Positions 28,301-37,581 of a stretch of 64,000 bases of DNA are shown here, piece after piece. Source of the DNA: Hyphomicrobiales bacterium (GTDB lineage: Bacteria > Pseudomonadota > Alphaproteobacteria > Rhizobiales > Rhizobiaceae); assembly GCA_900472675.1 (NCBI GenBank), contig UCJA01000015.1, forward strand, positions 338,707 to 402,706. Reading direction: 5' to 3'. Numbering within the stretch: the stretch's first letter is position 1; every line of letters starts with the position of its first letter. The notes beneath the pieces were generated by a model, which searched no databases, had not been told where the DNA came from, and saw only the letters and a program-made list of their open reading frames with translations. The translations under genes and the position numbers were made by a program.

Positions 28301-29002
28301 CCGGTGACCCGGGCCGCCGTGCTTTATGTGTTCCGCGTGATGGTGGAGAGCGCCATCCCGATGAATGCCGGGTGCCTTCGGCCGATCCACATCATCGTGC
28401 CCGAGGGTTCGATGCTAAAGCCGCAATATCCGGCCGCCGTGGTGGCCGGCAATGTGGAGACCTCGCAGCACGTGACCAACGCGTTGTTCGGGGCGCTAGG
28501 GGCGATGGCGGCAAGCCAGGGAACGATGAACAACCTCACCTTCGGCAATGCGACCTACCAGTATTACGAGACGCTGTGCTCCGGCTCGCCGGCCGGCGTG
28601 TTCAACGACGGCACCGGCTTTGCCGGCACGGACGCGGTGCATGTGCACATGACCAACTCGCGCCTCACCGACCCGGAGATCCTGGAGACGCGCTATCCGG
28701 TGCTGCTGGAGGATTTCCACATCCGCGCAGGTTCCGGCGGCAAGGGTCGGTTCAGCGCGGGAAGCGGTACGCAGCGCACCATCCGCTTCCTGGAGGAGAT
28801 GGACTGCGCGATCCTTTCCTCGCACCGGACGATCCAGCCGCATGGCATGGCGGGCGGCACGCCCGGTGCGCTGGGATCGACTTCCGTGCGGCGGCGCGAC
28901 GGGCGCATCGAGGTGCTTAATGGCTGCGACCAGACGGTGATCGGCGCCGGCGAGGCCGTGACCGTGGTGACGCCGACTGCCGGTGGCCACGGGAAGGCGT
29001 GA
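25391..29002 (+). CDS. ATP-dependent 5-oxoprolinase / hydantoinase, fused A and B halves
   Basis: This 1203-aa cytoplasmic enzyme combines both hydantoinase/oxoprolinase halves in one chain. The HyuA-like half (about residues 8-680) has the ASKHA ATP motif [12 protein letters not shown] and [15 protein letters not shown]. The HyuB-like half (about 685-1195) has [17 protein letters not shown] and [15 protein letters not shown]. The fusion and length match ATP-driven 5-oxoprolinases (oxoproline + ATP to glutamate), whereas many bacterial hydantoinases are split. A related ring-opening substrate cannot be excluded. It is divergent from the TRAP operon, which probably imports its substrate. Confidence 0.88.
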   Translation: MTEGKWDFWVDRGGTFTDIVGRAPDGKLSAHKVLSENPEAYRDAAVQGIRELLGLSSGQAIPAGLIGAVKMGTTVATNALLERKGERTLLVTTRGFRDALEIGYQARADIFAKKIIKPELLYSAVVEVDERVRADGTIEAAPVADTVRADLQAQFDAGLRAIAIVFMHAYRYPAHEQLVAEIAREIGFTQISVSHEVSPLIKLVGRGDTTVVDAYLSPILRRYVEQVGEELGSEREDGPQLMFMQSSGGLTAARLFQGKDAILSGPAGGVVGAVETSRLAGFDRMVGFDMGGTSTDVSHYDGELERSFETEVAGVRMRAPMMSIHTVAAGGGSILHFENGRFRVGPDSAGANPGPKAYRRGGPLTVTDANVMLGKLSPELFPKIFGPNRDQPLDAAAVRVAFEEMAKTVGDGRSPEDVADGFLAIAVENMANAVKKISVQRGYDVTNYVLTCFGGAGGQHACLTADALGISTVLIHPFSGILSAYGMGLADIRATRQRTVSQPLAEALALLAPVRDELSEAVLAEISSQGVSAGDTEVLHRAHLRYQGTDTTLSVTVSDDATMTAAFEAAHRKQFGFIFENREIIFEAYEVEAIGGGADSSEPEHEVDAAPPTSAEDTRFFSGGEWRDAPVYRRADIRPGAMAHGPCLIVEPHQTIVVEAGWAFEITKLDHVVLKRVAALSRARPIGTQADPVLLEVFNNLFMSIAEQMGVTLQNTASSVNIKERLDFSCAVFDASGALVANAPHMPVHLGSMDRSVETVIAANRGRIRPGDVFALNAPYNGGTHLPDITVVTPVFDEAGAEILFYVASRGHHADVGGTAPGSMTPLATTVDEEGVLFDNVLLVDRGRFDEDGIARLLSDHPYPARNVPQNIADLRAQIAANEKGVHEMRKMIAQFGLDVVQAYMAHVQDNAEESVRRLLETLEDSAFSYATDQGSVIKVKITVDKAKREATVDFTGTSPQQRNNFNAPEPVTRAAVLYVFRVMVESAIPMNAGCLRPIHIIVPEGSMLKPQYPAAVVAGNVETSQHVTNALFGALGAMAASQGTMNNLTFGNATYQYYETLCSGSPAGVFNDGTGFAGTDAVHVHMTNSRLTDPEILETRYPVLLEDFHIRAGSGGKGRFSAGSGTQRTIRFLEEMDCAILSSHRTIQPHGMAGGTPGALGSTSVRRRDGRIEVLNGCDQTVIGAGEAVTVVTPTAGGHGKA

Positions 29003-29104
29003 CGGCGCAAATACTGCAGAGAATTGCGTTTGGCGTTCTTGTGGCGACTCGGGGCCGGGACTAACCTCCCGGCTCCCGCCATCAGCAGCGCCACGGTGCC
29101 CCGC

Positions 29105-30004
29105 ATGCCAAGCGAAAGAAGTCAGTATCGCCTGGGCGTGCTCTATGTCTCGGCGTCGGCGCTGGCCTGGTCGCTGTCTGGCCTGTTCATGCGGTCCATC
29201 TCGGCCGACCTACCGACGATCATCTTCCTGCGCGGGTTGGTTTCGGGCACGACGACCTTCCTGTTCTTCTTCTATCTGGAACGCGGCAACGGCTGGCTGG
29301 TGCTCCGCTCGATCCGCGGTCCCACGCTGATGGCGACGGTTCTCTCCTCCGCCTCGATGATCTCGGGCCTGGGGTCGATCTATTACACCTCGGTTGCCGA
29401 TGCGATGGTGATCTATGCGACCGTCCCCTTCGTCACGGCCGGCCTTGCCTTCGTGCTGATCCGCGAGAAGGCCAGCCGCTCCACCCTGGTTGCAAGCCTC
29501 GTCGCCTTTGCCGGCGTCGCCGTGATGCTGACGGACGTGCACGGCGGCGGCTCGATGCTCGGCAAGGGCCTTGCTGTGATCATGACCTTGACGGTAGCGG
29601 GGCTTGCCGTTGTGATGCGGCAGTACCGCAGCGTGCCGATGCTGCCGGCCATGGGGCTGTCTGCCTATCTCTGCTCCTTCTCTATGGTCTGGTTTGCCAC
29701 TCCGACTGCCGCGACGGGGCAGGACATCCTGCTGATCATCGCCTTCGGCATCGTCCAGAACGCATTCGGGCTTATTCTCTACACCTTCGGAACCCGGCTG
29801 ATCCCCGCTGCGGATGCCAGCCTGCTAACGGCGCTCGAAGTGCCGCTGACGCCGCTCTGGGTCTGGGTGTTCATGGCGGAAGTGCCTCCCCAGGCCACGC
29901 TGATCGGCGGGCCCATCGTGCTTGCGGCCCTGTTTGGCCATATCTGGTTCGAGGTGCGGCGCAACCGGGAGCCCATCATTGCGGTCGTCGGCGGCGCCGG
30001 CTGA
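29105..30004 (+). CDS. DMT-superfamily (EamA) transporter
   Basis: This 299-aa protein has ten predicted membrane segments in two EamA repeats (FLRGLVSGTTTFLFFFYLE in the first, TALEVPLTPLWVWVFMAE in the second). Such proteins usually export metabolites. The frame extends 27 codons further upstream, but the ATG at 29105 puts the first membrane segment at its usual place. It lies 102 bp after the oxoprolinase gene and may be cotranscribed. The substrate is unknown. Confidence 0.88.
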   Translation: MPSERSQYRLGVLYVSASALAWSLSGLFMRSISADLPTIIFLRGLVSGTTTFLFFFYLERGNGWLVLRSIRGPTLMATVLSSASMISGLGSIYYTSVADAMVIYATVPFVTAGLAFVLIREKASRSTLVASLVAFAGVAVMLTDVHGGGSMLGKGLAVIMTLTVAGLAVVMRQYRSVPMLPAMGLSAYLCSFSMVWFATPTAATGQDILLIIAFGIVQNAFGLILYTFGTRLIPAADASLLTALEVPLTPLWVWVFMAEVPPQATLIGGPIVLAALFGHIWFEVRRNREPIIAVVGGAG

Positions 30005-30049
30005 CTTCCCACGCCGCACGTGCTAAGGCCGCCGCAACGGAGACGGCAT

Positions 30050-31261
30050 TTGACACAGACATCGATCGCAATCATGGGCGGCGGACCGGCGGGACTGATG
30101 GCGGCGGAGTTTCTGTCTGCCGCCGGACATGCGGTTGATGTCTACGACCAGATGCCGACGGTCGGCCGCAAGTTCCTGCTGGCAGGCAAATCCGGCCTCA
30201 ACATCACCCATTCGGAGCCGTTCGCACAGTTTGCGCAGCGGTTCGGGGTATCCTCCGGTCGGCTTCAGTCGGCGATCGAGGCGTTCGGACCTGACGATGT
30301 CAGGGCCTGGGCGGACGGGCTCGGAACGGAAACCTTCGTCGGCAGCTCCGGCCGAGTGTTTCCGACGGCCATGAAGGCATCGCCGCTGCTGCGGGCCTGG
30401 CTGAAGCGGCTGGAAGCGCAGGGCGTGCAGATCCACACCCGGCATCGCTGGCTCGGCTTTGGCCCGGACGGCCATCGCCTGCAAACGCCCGATGGCGAGA
30501 TTTCAATTGCGCCCGATGCCGCCCTTTTGGCGTTTGGCGGCGCCAGCTGGCCGCGGCTCGGATCGGACGGGCGCTGGACGGAGGGCCTGTCCGACACGGG
30601 CGTTGCCATTTCGCCTTTCAAGCCCGGCAATTGCGGCTTCGATGTTGCCTGGAGCGAGACATTCCGCGAGCGGTTTGCCGGGGAACCGGTGAAATCCGTT
30701 GCGGTCACCTCTGCCGCCGGGCATTCGCAAGGGGAGTTCGTGGTGTCGCAGCACGGGGTCGAGGGGAGCCTCGTCTACGCCCATTCCGCCGTGCTGCGTG
30801 ACGCGCTGATCACGCAAGGACAGGCAGACCTCGTGCTCGACCTTGCGCCCGGCCGCAATGCTACCCGGCTGGCCCGCGATTTCTCCCGCCAGGATGCCAA
30901 GGCAAGCTTTGCCAACCGGTTGCGCAAGGGCGCCGGTCTCGAGGGCGTGAAGGCAGCGCTTCTGCGCGAAGTGCAGCCGGACGCGAACCGGCTGGAACCG
31001 GAGGACCTTGCCTCACTCATCAAGGCGCTGCCGATCCCGCTTTTGCGCCCCCGGCCGATCGAGGAAGCAATTTCGTCGGCGGGCGGCGTGGAATGGGGCA
31101 GCGTCACCGAGGACTACATGCTCAAGTCCGTGCCGGGGCTCTTCGTGGCCGGGGAAATGGTCGACTGGGAGGCGCCGACGGGCGGCTATCTGCTCACCGC
31201 CTGCATGGCGACCGGTCTGGCTGCGGCAAAGGGTATCGATCGGTGGCTGACAGGCAATTGA
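30050..31261 (+). CDS. HI0933/TIGR03862-type FAD-dependent flavoprotein
   Basis: This 403-aa protein begins with an FAD-binding Rossmann motif (IMGGGPAGLMAAEFL) followed by GRKFLLAGKSGLNITHSE, characteristic of the HI0933/BaiN flavoprotein family. The C-terminus has the second FAD motif GLFVAGEMVDWEAPTGGYL. No reaction is established for this subgroup. The TTG at 30050, 6 nt after GGAGA, gives the family start; an ATG at 30020 in the same frame would add ten residues. Confidence 0.88.
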   Translation: MTQTSIAIMGGGPAGLMAAEFLSAAGHAVDVYDQMPTVGRKFLLAGKSGLNITHSEPFAQFAQRFGVSSGRLQSAIEAFGPDDVRAWADGLGTETFVGSSGRVFPTAMKASPLLRAWLKRLEAQGVQIHTRHRWLGFGPDGHRLQTPDGEISIAPDAALLAFGGASWPRLGSDGRWTEGLSDTGVAISPFKPGNCGFDVAWSETFRERFAGEPVKSVAVTSAAGHSQGEFVVSQHGVEGSLVYAHSAVLRDALITQGQADLVLDLAPGRNATRLARDFSRQDAKASFANRLRKGAGLEGVKAALLREVQPDANRLEPEDLASLIKALPIPLLRPRPIEEAISSAGGVEWGSVTEDYMLKSVPGLFVAGEMVDWEAPTGGYLLTACMATGLAAAKGIDRWLTGN

Positions 31262-31359
31262 TCCCTGGAGCCAAGACAGGAATTGCGATCTGCTGCACGG
31301 ATGCGGCATTCTAGGCCGAACAACTGAGACAGCCTCCTCCAGGGACAGGCGCGAACACG

Positions 31360-32082
31360 ATGCAGAGACGACGCAAGATCATTCACACCAGGCGGACCGT
31401 CACCGGACTGGCTCTCGTGGCTGCCATTTCCTTCGTGGCCGGCATGACGGACGCGGTGGGGCTGATCCGCTTCGGTGACTTCGTCTCCTTCATGACCGGC
31501 AATACCACCCGTGCGGCGCTCGATTTCGCGGGCGGCAACTACAGCCATGCCCTCATTCTTTTCTTGGCACTCTGGGTGTTCATCATCGGCAATGCGCTTG
31601 GCATCGTGATTGCCCATACGGTTTCCGCCCGCCGCGCCTTCGTGGTGCTCGCCAGCGTTTCTCTGCTTTTGGGGATTGCGGCCGCCCTGCCCGCCGATCT
31701 GCCGCGGGTCGCCTTCTTCCTCGTGGTGCTGGCCATGGGTGCGATCAACGCCACGGTGGAGCATATCGAGGGGCTGCCGATCGGTCTCACCTATGTCACC
31801 GGGGCGCTGTCGCGGTTTGGCCGGGGTATCGGAAGATGGCTGGTGGGCGACCGCAATCCGACCGGCTGGCTGATCCAGTGCGTGCCGTGGACCGGCATGG
31901 CCGGCGGTGCGCTCAGCGGCGCTTTCCTGACCCGATACGCGCCCGACTTCGCGCTCTGGGTCGTCTCGCTCGTGGCACTGACGGTGGCTCTCGTCACGGC
32001 CTTCCTGCCCCGCCCCCTGCAGCTGCATTTCCAGCAACCGATCAAGCCGGCCGGGCGCGCCCTGCCCCGCGGCCGTCCTTAG
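31360..32082 (+). CDS. YoaK family (DUF1275) membrane protein
   Basis: This 240-aa protein has about six predicted membrane segments and the DUF1275 motifs FVAGMTDAVGLIRFGDFVSF and FMTGNTTRAALDFAGGN, with NATVEHIEGLPIGLTYVTGA in the middle. The family's function is not known. It stands alone with 98 bp upstream, and its ribosome binding site is weak. Confidence 0.9.
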   Translation: MQRRRKIIHTRRTVTGLALVAAISFVAGMTDAVGLIRFGDFVSFMTGNTTRAALDFAGGNYSHALILFLALWVFIIGNALGIVIAHTVSARRAFVVLASVSLLLGIAAALPADLPRVAFFLVVLAMGAINATVEHIEGLPIGLTYVTGALSRFGRGIGRWLVGDRNPTGWLIQCVPWTGMAGGALSGAFLTRYAPDFALWVVSLVALTVALVTAFLPRPLQLHFQQPIKPAGRALPRGRP

Positions 32083-32115
32083 AGCGCTTCAGGGCTAAAT
32101 CCAACAAGGTATTTG

Positions 32116-32910
32116 ATGTTTCTTCTGTCCAAGCTCGTCTGGCTGATTGCCCAGCCTCTCTCGCTCGCCTTCCTGGCGGCCGCACTTGCCGCCATCTTCA
32201 GTTTCGTCGGATTTCGAAAGCTCGGTGGCCTATCGGCACTTGTTGCAAGCCTGCTGCTTTTCACTACGCTCTACACGACGGCCGGCCCCGTCGCTCTGCA
32301 GTCGCTGGAAAACCGCTACGCGAAGCCCACCAGTGATCCGGCATCCGTCTCCTGCATGATCGTGCTTGGCGGCGCCTTCGACAACGAGGTGACCAGCCGG
32401 CGGGGCGGGATGGAGTTCAACCAGGCGGCGGACCGTTTCATCGAATCCTTGCGGCTCGCAATCCGGTTTCCGCAGTCACGCATACTGGTCTCGGGCGGCG
32501 ACGGTTCCTTCAGCGGGGTCTACGAGGGTGAGGCGCAGGCTTCGGAGCGGTTTTTCACGGCCTTCGGCGTTTCGGCGGACCGGCTCGTCAAGGAAAACAC
32601 CTCCCGAACGACCTTCGAGAATACGGAGAACACGGCAGAGATGCTGAAAAGCCAGGGGCTCGAGCAATGCCTGCTGATCACCTCGGCCTTCCACATGCCG
32701 CGTTCGATGGCGCTGTTTGCCAAGGCCGGCATTCCCGTGACGCCCTGGCCGGTCGATTACCGCACCGGCGGCACGGTCCGGCTCGGGTTCGATTTTACCC
32801 AGCCGAGCCTCAACGCCCAGATTACCGCCACGGCGGCCCGGGAGTGGATGGCGATCATCGGCTACCGGATGGCCGGCCGCATCGACGGGATTACCGGTCT
32901 CGGGGAGTAA
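32116..32910 (+). CDS. YdcF/ElyC/SanA family protein (DUF218)
   Basis: This 264-aa protein has two N-terminal membrane segments (about residues 5-60) and a DUF218 domain with MIVLGGAFDN, VSGGDGSFSG, ENTSRTTFENTENT and LLITSAFHMPRSMALF. Relatives affect envelope or peptidoglycan precursor metabolism, but the reaction is unknown. The ATG at 32116 with AAGG at 32106 is preferred; a TTG one codon earlier is possible. It ends two bases from the convergent secreted protein gene. Confidence 0.9.
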   Translation: MFLLSKLVWLIAQPLSLAFLAAALAAIFSFVGFRKLGGLSALVASLLLFTTLYTTAGPVALQSLENRYAKPTSDPASVSCMIVLGGAFDNEVTSRRGGMEFNQAADRFIESLRLAIRFPQSRILVSGGDGSFSGVYEGEAQASERFFTAFGVSADRLVKENTSRTTFENTENTAEMLKSQGLEQCLLITSAFHMPRSMALFAKAGIPVTPWPVDYRTGGTVRLGFDFTQPSLNAQITATAAREWMAIIGYRMAGRIDGITGLGE

Positions 32911-32911
32911 C

Positions 32912-33409
32912 CTATTTCTTCGAGATCGTCAGGAAGCGCCCGCCACGGACGCGGACCGTCATTTCGCAGGGCGCGGCGTTCGTCCGGTCGCAGAAGCGCG
33001 GGTGCATCTTCAGCACGAAGACCATGTTGCCGAATCGTTGAACGAAATCATAGTCGTAGATCTGGGCGGTGGCGATCATGATGTAGCCGCCTTCCTTGAC
33101 CTGCACGTAGAAATTATGGGCGCAGCCGTCCGCGTTGCAGGAAGGGCCGCGCATCCCGTCGCAGGTCAGTTCGCTGTTGTCGGTCACCACATCGGTGAGG
33201 CCGTCATTGTTGATGTCGATCCGCTTGATGAAGCCCGGGCCGAAGTCGGCGGTCTTGCAGCTCTGCTGGAAATGGGTCTTCTCATAGACCTCCGGATCGT
33301 CCACAAGTTGCTGCTGCGCCAGGGATACGGCCGGCACGAGCACCAGCGCGACCACATGCAGAAGCACGATCAGAAGCGTCTTCAAGTCTTTCACCCTCGC
33401 CAAATTCAT
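32912..33409 (-). CDS. Small secreted protein of unknown function with an EF-hand-like loop
   Basis: This 165-aa protein has an N-terminal signal peptide (about residues 1-31, hydrophobic LLIVLLHVVALVLVPAVSLA). The mature part has the acidic loop DINNDGLTDVV, resembling calcium-binding EF-hand/dockerin or FG-GAP loops, and five or more cysteines that could form disulfides. No family was recognised. The frame runs upstream to 33991, but the ATG at 33409 places the signal peptide correctly. It is divergent from the TRIC-type channel gene. Confidence 0.72.
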   Translation of the reverse strand: MNLARVKDLKTLLIVLLHVVALVLVPAVSLAQQQLVDDPEVYEKTHFQQSCKTADFGPGFIKRIDINNDGLTDVVTDNSELTCDGMRGPSCNADGCAHNFYVQVKEGGYIMIATAQIYDYDFVQRFGNMVFVLKMHPRFCDRTNAAPCEMTVRVRGGRFLTISKK

Positions 33410-33496
33410 CTGTTCATGGCACGGCCGCGTGGATGACGGGCGCTGCTCTTGGCCGCTAACATACGGTTGCGCACTTGCGCGACGCTGGAGGATAGC

Positions 33497-34159
33497 ATGT
33501 TTCTGTTGATGGCCCTGGATTATGCCGGCGTCGGCCTGTTTGCCGCAACCGGTGCGCTCACCGCATCGCGCAAGCAGCTCGACCTGATCGGCTTCCTGTT
33601 CTTTGCGGCCGTTACCGGGCTTGGCGGCGGCACGTTGCGCGACATCGTGCTGGGACGAGTGCCGGTGTTTTGGGTGATCGATCCGACCTATATCCTGATC
33701 TGCGTGGCGACCGGTGCCTTTGTCTACCTGACCGCCCACCGGGTGGAATGGCGCTACCGGCTGCTGATCTGGCTCGATGCGGTCGGGCTTGCAGCCTATA
33801 GCGTGCTGGGTGCTGCCAAGGGGCTGGCGGCCACCGGATCGCCGACCATCGCCATCGTCACCGGCGCGCTCACCGCCGCCTTCGGCGGCATCCTGCGCGA
33901 CCTTCTGGCCAACGAACCGTCGGTTCTGCTGCGGCCGGAAATCTATATCACCGCGGCTCTGGCGGGTGCCGGCGGGTTCACCGCAGCCCATGCCATCGGC
34001 CTGCCGCTCTACGCAAGTTCGGGCCTTGGCGTGGTGATTGCCTTCGGGCTGCGTGGCGGGGCGCTCTATTACGGCTGGAGCATGCCGCGCTACAAGCCGC
34101 GGGCCGGGCGTCCCCAGGAGGAGGCCATCAGGGCGAAGAAACCGAAGCGGAAGCGCTAG
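33497..34159 (+). CDS. Trimeric intracellular cation (TRIC) channel family protein, UPF0126
   Basis: This 220-aa membrane protein has seven predicted segments in two repeats. Each begins with a glycine-rich GGGTLRDIVLGRVP or GGILRDLLANEPS motif typical of the UPF0126/YicG/TRIC family, which form homotrimeric potassium-permeable channels. GGAGGAT (33487-33493) sets the ATG at 33497. The C-terminus is very basic (about the last 20 residues). Confidence 0.92.
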   Translation: MFLLMALDYAGVGLFAATGALTASRKQLDLIGFLFFAAVTGLGGGTLRDIVLGRVPVFWVIDPTYILICVATGAFVYLTAHRVEWRYRLLIWLDAVGLAAYSVLGAAKGLAATGSPTIAIVTGALTAAFGGILRDLLANEPSVLLRPEIYITAALAGAGGFTAAHAIGLPLYASSGLGVVIAFGLRGGALYYGWSMPRYKPRAGRPQEEAIRAKKPKRKR

Positions 34160-34182
34160 GCGCAGCGCCCTGTCGAGAAGGC

Positions 34183-34599
34183 CTACTTCTTCTTTTCACG
34201 CAGCCGGATGATGACGTCGACATGGGCGATTTCCATGCCTTCCGGCGCCTCGGGAAGATTGCCGATCGCGATGTTGTTGATCGGGATGTCCAAGACCTCG
34301 TTGCGTCCTTCGACGAAGAAGTGGTGATGGTCGGAGACATTCGTATCGAAATATGTGCGCGCGCTTTCCACGGCGAGGACCCGGATCATGCCGGCCTCGG
34401 TGAACTGGTGCAGCGTATTGTAGACCGTGGCCAGCGAAACCGGCACGCCGGCGACGATCGCCTCCTCGTGCAGTTCCTCGACCGTCAGGTGGCGATCGCC
34501 CTTGGCAAACAATAGATCGCCCAGCGCAACGCGCTGACGGGTAGGGCGAAGGCCGCAATCACGCAGTCTCGTCTCGATGTCCGCAATGGCCTGGGCCAT
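34183..34599 (-). CDS. irr: Iron response regulator Irr, Fur family
   Basis: This 138-aa DNA-binding protein has the Fur-type winged helix (LRPTRQRVALGDLLF; VSLATVYNTLHQFTEAG) and the histidine cluster in DTNVSDHHHFFVEG that binds haem/metal in Irr. In rhizobia Irr represses or activates iron and haem genes under iron limitation. The ATG at 34599 is preferred; a GTG six codons upstream is in frame. It is divergent from fabA, an arrangement common in Rhizobiaceae. A good sigma70-like promoter is visible upstream. Confidence 0.93.
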   Translation of the reverse strand: MAQAIADIETRLRDCGLRPTRQRVALGDLLFAKGDRHLTVEELHEEAIVAGVPVSLATVYNTLHQFTEAGMIRVLAVESARTYFDTNVSDHHHFFVEGRNEVLDIPINNIAIGNLPEAPEGMEIAHVDVIIRLREKKK

Positions 34600-34905
34600 A
34601 TGTCGTTCAGCTCCCACCGCTGGCGTAAAACACTATCTTGACTGTGGGATATAACTTTTGCGGGGCCCAGTTTCAATAGTTTCCCCGGCCGCAGCCGCCG
34701 ATGGCCCGCGATTTGGCGATATTTCCGCCGCCTGCCTCTGGTTTGCGCCTTCAGCTTCCTATATGCGGACGTCGTAAACGCTGTTCCTGCCGCCCATCTC
34801 CAACCCCGAAATGGGTGCGGGACCAACTAGTGCTTCAATATCTGGCGATCTTGCTCTAGAGCTTGGAAAAACCAGCCGTAAGCTTCAAGGGGGAAACGGG
34901 AATAT
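34600..34905. other. irr-fabA divergent intergenic region
   Basis: About 306 bp hold the irr promoter (34648-34676) and, presumably, the fabA promoter, for which no convincing -35/-10 pair was found. The fabA ribosome site is in the AAGGGGGAAACGGG stretch just upstream of 34906. No small gene or RNA was recognised. Confidence 0.5.
34648..34676 (-). promoter_or_regulatory. Sigma70-type promoter for irr
   Basis: On the minus strand TTGAAA (34671-34676) and TATATC (34648-34653) are separated by exactly 17 nt. Transcription would start near 34641, giving a leader of about 40 nt before the irr ATG. Confidence 0.55.
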
Positions 34906-35421
34906 ATGGCCAGCACACAGTCCAGCTTCTCTTACGAAGACCTTATCGCCTGCGCCCATGGCACATTGTTCGGGCAGGGTAACGCGCAGCTGCCGTTGCC
35001 GCCGATGCTGATGGTTCACCGCATCACGGATATTTCCGAGACCGGCGGCGCCTTCGACAAGGGTTATCTTCGCGCGGAATACGACGTGCGCCCCGACGAC
35101 TGGTACTTTCCCTGCCATTTCGAAGGCAATCCCATCATGCCGGGTTGCCTTGGCCTTGACGGCATGTGGCAGCTGACCGGCTTCTTCCTGGGCTGGCTCG
35201 GCGAGCCCGGCCGGGGAATGGCGCTCTCCACGGGCGAAGTGAAGTTCAAGGGCATGGTACGCCCCGACACGAAGCTTCTGGAATACGGCATCGACTTCAA
35301 GCGCGTGATGCGCGGCCGTCTCGTGCTCGGCACGGCCGACGGCTGGTTGAAGGCCGATGGCGAAACCATCTATCAGGCGACCGACCTTCGCGTCGGTCTG
35401 TCGAAGGAAAAGTCTGCCTAG
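34906..35421 (+). CDS. fabA: 3-hydroxydecanoyl-ACP dehydratase/isomerase
   Basis: This 171-aa hot-dog-fold enzyme dehydrates 3-hydroxydecanoyl-ACP and isomerises the product to cis-3-decenoyl-ACP, the branch point to unsaturated fatty acids. Catalytic H71 ([11 protein letters not shown]) and D85 (GLDGMWQL) are visible, and length equals that of E. coli FabA. It is the first gene of fabA-fabB-fabI, with fabB following after 46 bp. Confidence 0.97.
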   Translation: MASTQSSFSYEDLIACAHGTLFGQGNAQLPLPPMLMVHRITDISETGGAFDKGYLRAEYDVRPDDWYFPCHFEGNPIMPGCLGLDGMWQLTGFFLGWLGEPGRGMALSTGEVKFKGMVRPDTKLLEYGIDFKRVMRGRLVLGTADGWLKADGETIYQATDLRVGLSKEKSA

Positions 35422-35467
35422 CCGGCGCAACCGCCGCAGGCAGGAACACAGAAAAAAGGTTGATCAG

Positions 35468-36691
35468 ATGAGACGGGTAGTTGTCACGGGCCTCGGTATC
35501 GTGTCTTCGATCGGAAACAATGCCAGCGAGGTGACGGAATCCTTGCGACAGGCAAAGTCCGGCATTTCCTTCTCCCCCGATTTTGCGGAGCATGGCTTCA
35601 AGTGCCAAGTCTGGGGCAAACCTAATCTCGACCCTTCGGAACTGGTCGATCGCCGCGCCATGCGCTTCCTGTCCCAGGGCGGCGCGTGGAACCACGTCGC
35701 CATGAAGCAGGCGCTGGCCGATTCGGGTCTCGAGGAAAAGGACTACAGCGAGAACGAGCGCACCGGGATCATCATGGGATCCGGCGGCCCGTCGACGCGC
35801 ACGCTGATCGAAGCGGCCGATATCACCATCAAGAACAACAGCCCGAAGCGCATCGGCCCGTTTGCCGTGCCGAAGGCAATGTCTTCGACCGCGTCCGCCA
35901 CGCTTGCCACCTGGTTCAAGATCCACGGCGTCAACTACTCGATCTCGTCGGCCTGCTCGACGTCTGCGCATTGCATCGGCAACGCCATGGAGATGATCCA
36001 GTGGGGCAAGCAGGACGTGATGTTTGCCGGTGGCCACGAAGACCTGGACTGGACGATGTCCAACCTATTCGACGCAATGGGCGCCATGTCCACCAAGTAC
36101 AATGACCGCCCGACCGAAGCCTCGCGTGCCTATGACGCGGACCGCGACGGCTTCGTGATTGCCGGCGGTGCAGGCGTGCTGGTTCTCGAGGAACTGGAAC
36201 ACGCAAAGGCGCGCGGCGCCAAGATCTACGCCGAACTCACCGGCTATGGCGCGACCTCCGACGGCTACGACATGGTGGCACCTTCTGGCGAAGGCGCGAT
36301 CCGCTGCATGCGCCAGGCGCTTGCCACCGTGCAGGGCGAGGTCGACTACATCAACACGCATGGCACCTCGACCCCGGTCGGCGACAGCAAGGAGATCGGC
36401 GCCATTCGCGAGGTGTTCGGGTCCAAGATCCCGCACGTGCAGTCCACCAAGTCGCTGACGGGCCACTCGCTCGGTGCGGCCGGTGCGCAGGAATCGATCT
36501 ATGGCCTGCTGATGATGCAGGAGCGCTTCATCGGCGAAAGCGCGCATATTGCCAATCTCGACCCGGAATTCGAAGGGGTGCCGATCGTGCGCAAGCGCAT
36601 CGACGATGCCAAGATCGATACCGTCCTTTCAAACTCGTTCGGTTTCGGCGGCACCAATGCCACGCTCGTCTTCCAGCGCCACAACGGATAA
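35468..36691 (+). CDS. fabB: 3-oxoacyl-ACP synthase I
   Basis: This 407-aa condensing enzyme extends cis-3-decenoyl-ACP. The catalytic triad is present: C163 in [12 protein letters not shown], and the histidines in [11 protein letters not shown] and [12 protein letters not shown]. The frame is open upstream into fabA, but the ATG at 35468 ([10 protein letters not shown]) is the family start. It lies 4 bp before fabI, so the two are coupled. Confidence 0.97.
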   Translation: MRRVVVTGLGIVSSIGNNASEVTESLRQAKSGISFSPDFAEHGFKCQVWGKPNLDPSELVDRRAMRFLSQGGAWNHVAMKQALADSGLEEKDYSENERTGIIMGSGGPSTRTLIEAADITIKNNSPKRIGPFAVPKAMSSTASATLATWFKIHGVNYSISSACSTSAHCIGNAMEMIQWGKQDVMFAGGHEDLDWTMSNLFDAMGAMSTKYNDRPTEASRAYDADRDGFVIAGGAGVLVLEELEHAKARGAKIYAELTGYGATSDGYDMVAPSGEGAIRCMRQALATVQGEVDYINTHGTSTPVGDSKEIGAIREVFGSKIPHVQSTKSLTGHSLGAAGAQESIYGLLMMQERFIGESAHIANLDPEFEGVPIVRKRIDDAKIDTVLSNSFGFGGTNATLVFQRHNG

Positions 36692-36695
36692 TTCC

Positions 36696-37502
36696 ATGAC
36701 AGGACTGATGCAGGGGAAACGCGGCCTGATCATGGGGGTCGCCAACAGCCATTCTATCGCCTGGGGAATTTCCAAGGCACTGGCGGCCCAGGGTGCGGAA
36801 CTTGCCTTTACCTATCAGGGCGAAGCGCTCGGCAAGAGGGTTCGGCCGCTGGCGGCCGAGGTCAACTCGGACTTCGTCGTTCCCTGCGACGTGGAGGATA
36901 TCGCCTCGGTTGACGCCACCTTTGCGGCGATCCAGGAGCGCTGGGGCTCGATCGACTTCCTCGTCCACGCGATCGGCTTTTCGGACAAGAACGAGCTGAA
37001 GGGGCTTTACGCCGACACCACGCGCGAGAACTTCTCGCGCACCATGGTGATCTCGTGCTTCTCCTTCACGGAGATTGCCAAGCGGGCTGCCAGCATGATG
37101 AACCCGGGCGGATCGATGCTGACGCTGACCTATAACGGCTCGCAGCGCGTCATCCCCAACTACAACGTCATGGGTGTTGCCAAGGCCGCGTTGGAAGCCT
37201 CCGTGCGTTATCTGGCGGCCGACTACGGCCCGCGTGATATCCGCGTCAACGCCATCTCGGCGGGGCCTGTACGCACGCTCGCCGGCGCCGGGATCTCCGA
37301 TGCCCGCGCGATCTATTCCTGGAACCAGGAAAACTCGCTGCTGCGCCGCACGGCGTCCGTGGAAGACATCGGCGGTTCCGCCGTCTACCTTCTGTCGGAC
37401 TGGTCACGCGGCGTAACGGGCGAGATCCACTATGTGGACGCCGGCTACAGCATCACCTCGATGCCGACGCTGGAGCGGCTCCGCAAGGCGGACGTTGAAT
37501 AA
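36696..37502 (+). CDS. fabI: Enoyl-ACP reductase (NADH)
   Basis: This 268-aa short-chain reductase finishes each elongation cycle. It has the FabI-type cofactor motif GVANSHSIAWGI near residue 17 and the atypical active site Y-x6-K (YNVMGVAK). It follows fabB by 4 bp and is followed by a terminator. Rhizobia often have two FabI copies; whether this is the housekeeping one cannot be told here. Confidence 0.95.
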   Translation: MTGLMQGKRGLIMGVANSHSIAWGISKALAAQGAELAFTYQGEALGKRVRPLAAEVNSDFVVPCDVEDIASVDATFAAIQERWGSIDFLVHAIGFSDKNELKGLYADTTRENFSRTMVISCFSFTEIAKRAASMMNPGGSMLTLTYNGSQRVIPNYNVMGVAKAALEASVRYLAADYGPRDIRVNAISAGPVRTLAGAGISDARAIYSWNQENSLLRRTASVEDIGGSAVYLLSDWSRGVTGEIHYVDAGYSITSMPTLERLRKADVE

Positions 37503-37513
37503 GACACACAGCA

Positions 37514-37538
37514 AAACGGGGCCCAAGCGGCCCCGTTT
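37514..37538 (+). terminator. Intrinsic terminator after fabI
   Basis: The stem AAACGGGGCC / GGCCCCGTTT with a CAAGC loop is followed by a short pyrimidine tract (TTTCTCTG). It ends the fabA-fabB-fabI transcript. Confidence 0.8.
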
Positions 37539-37581
37539 CTCTGTCGACGTTCATGCAATTTGATAGAAGGCCGGGCTGCCG

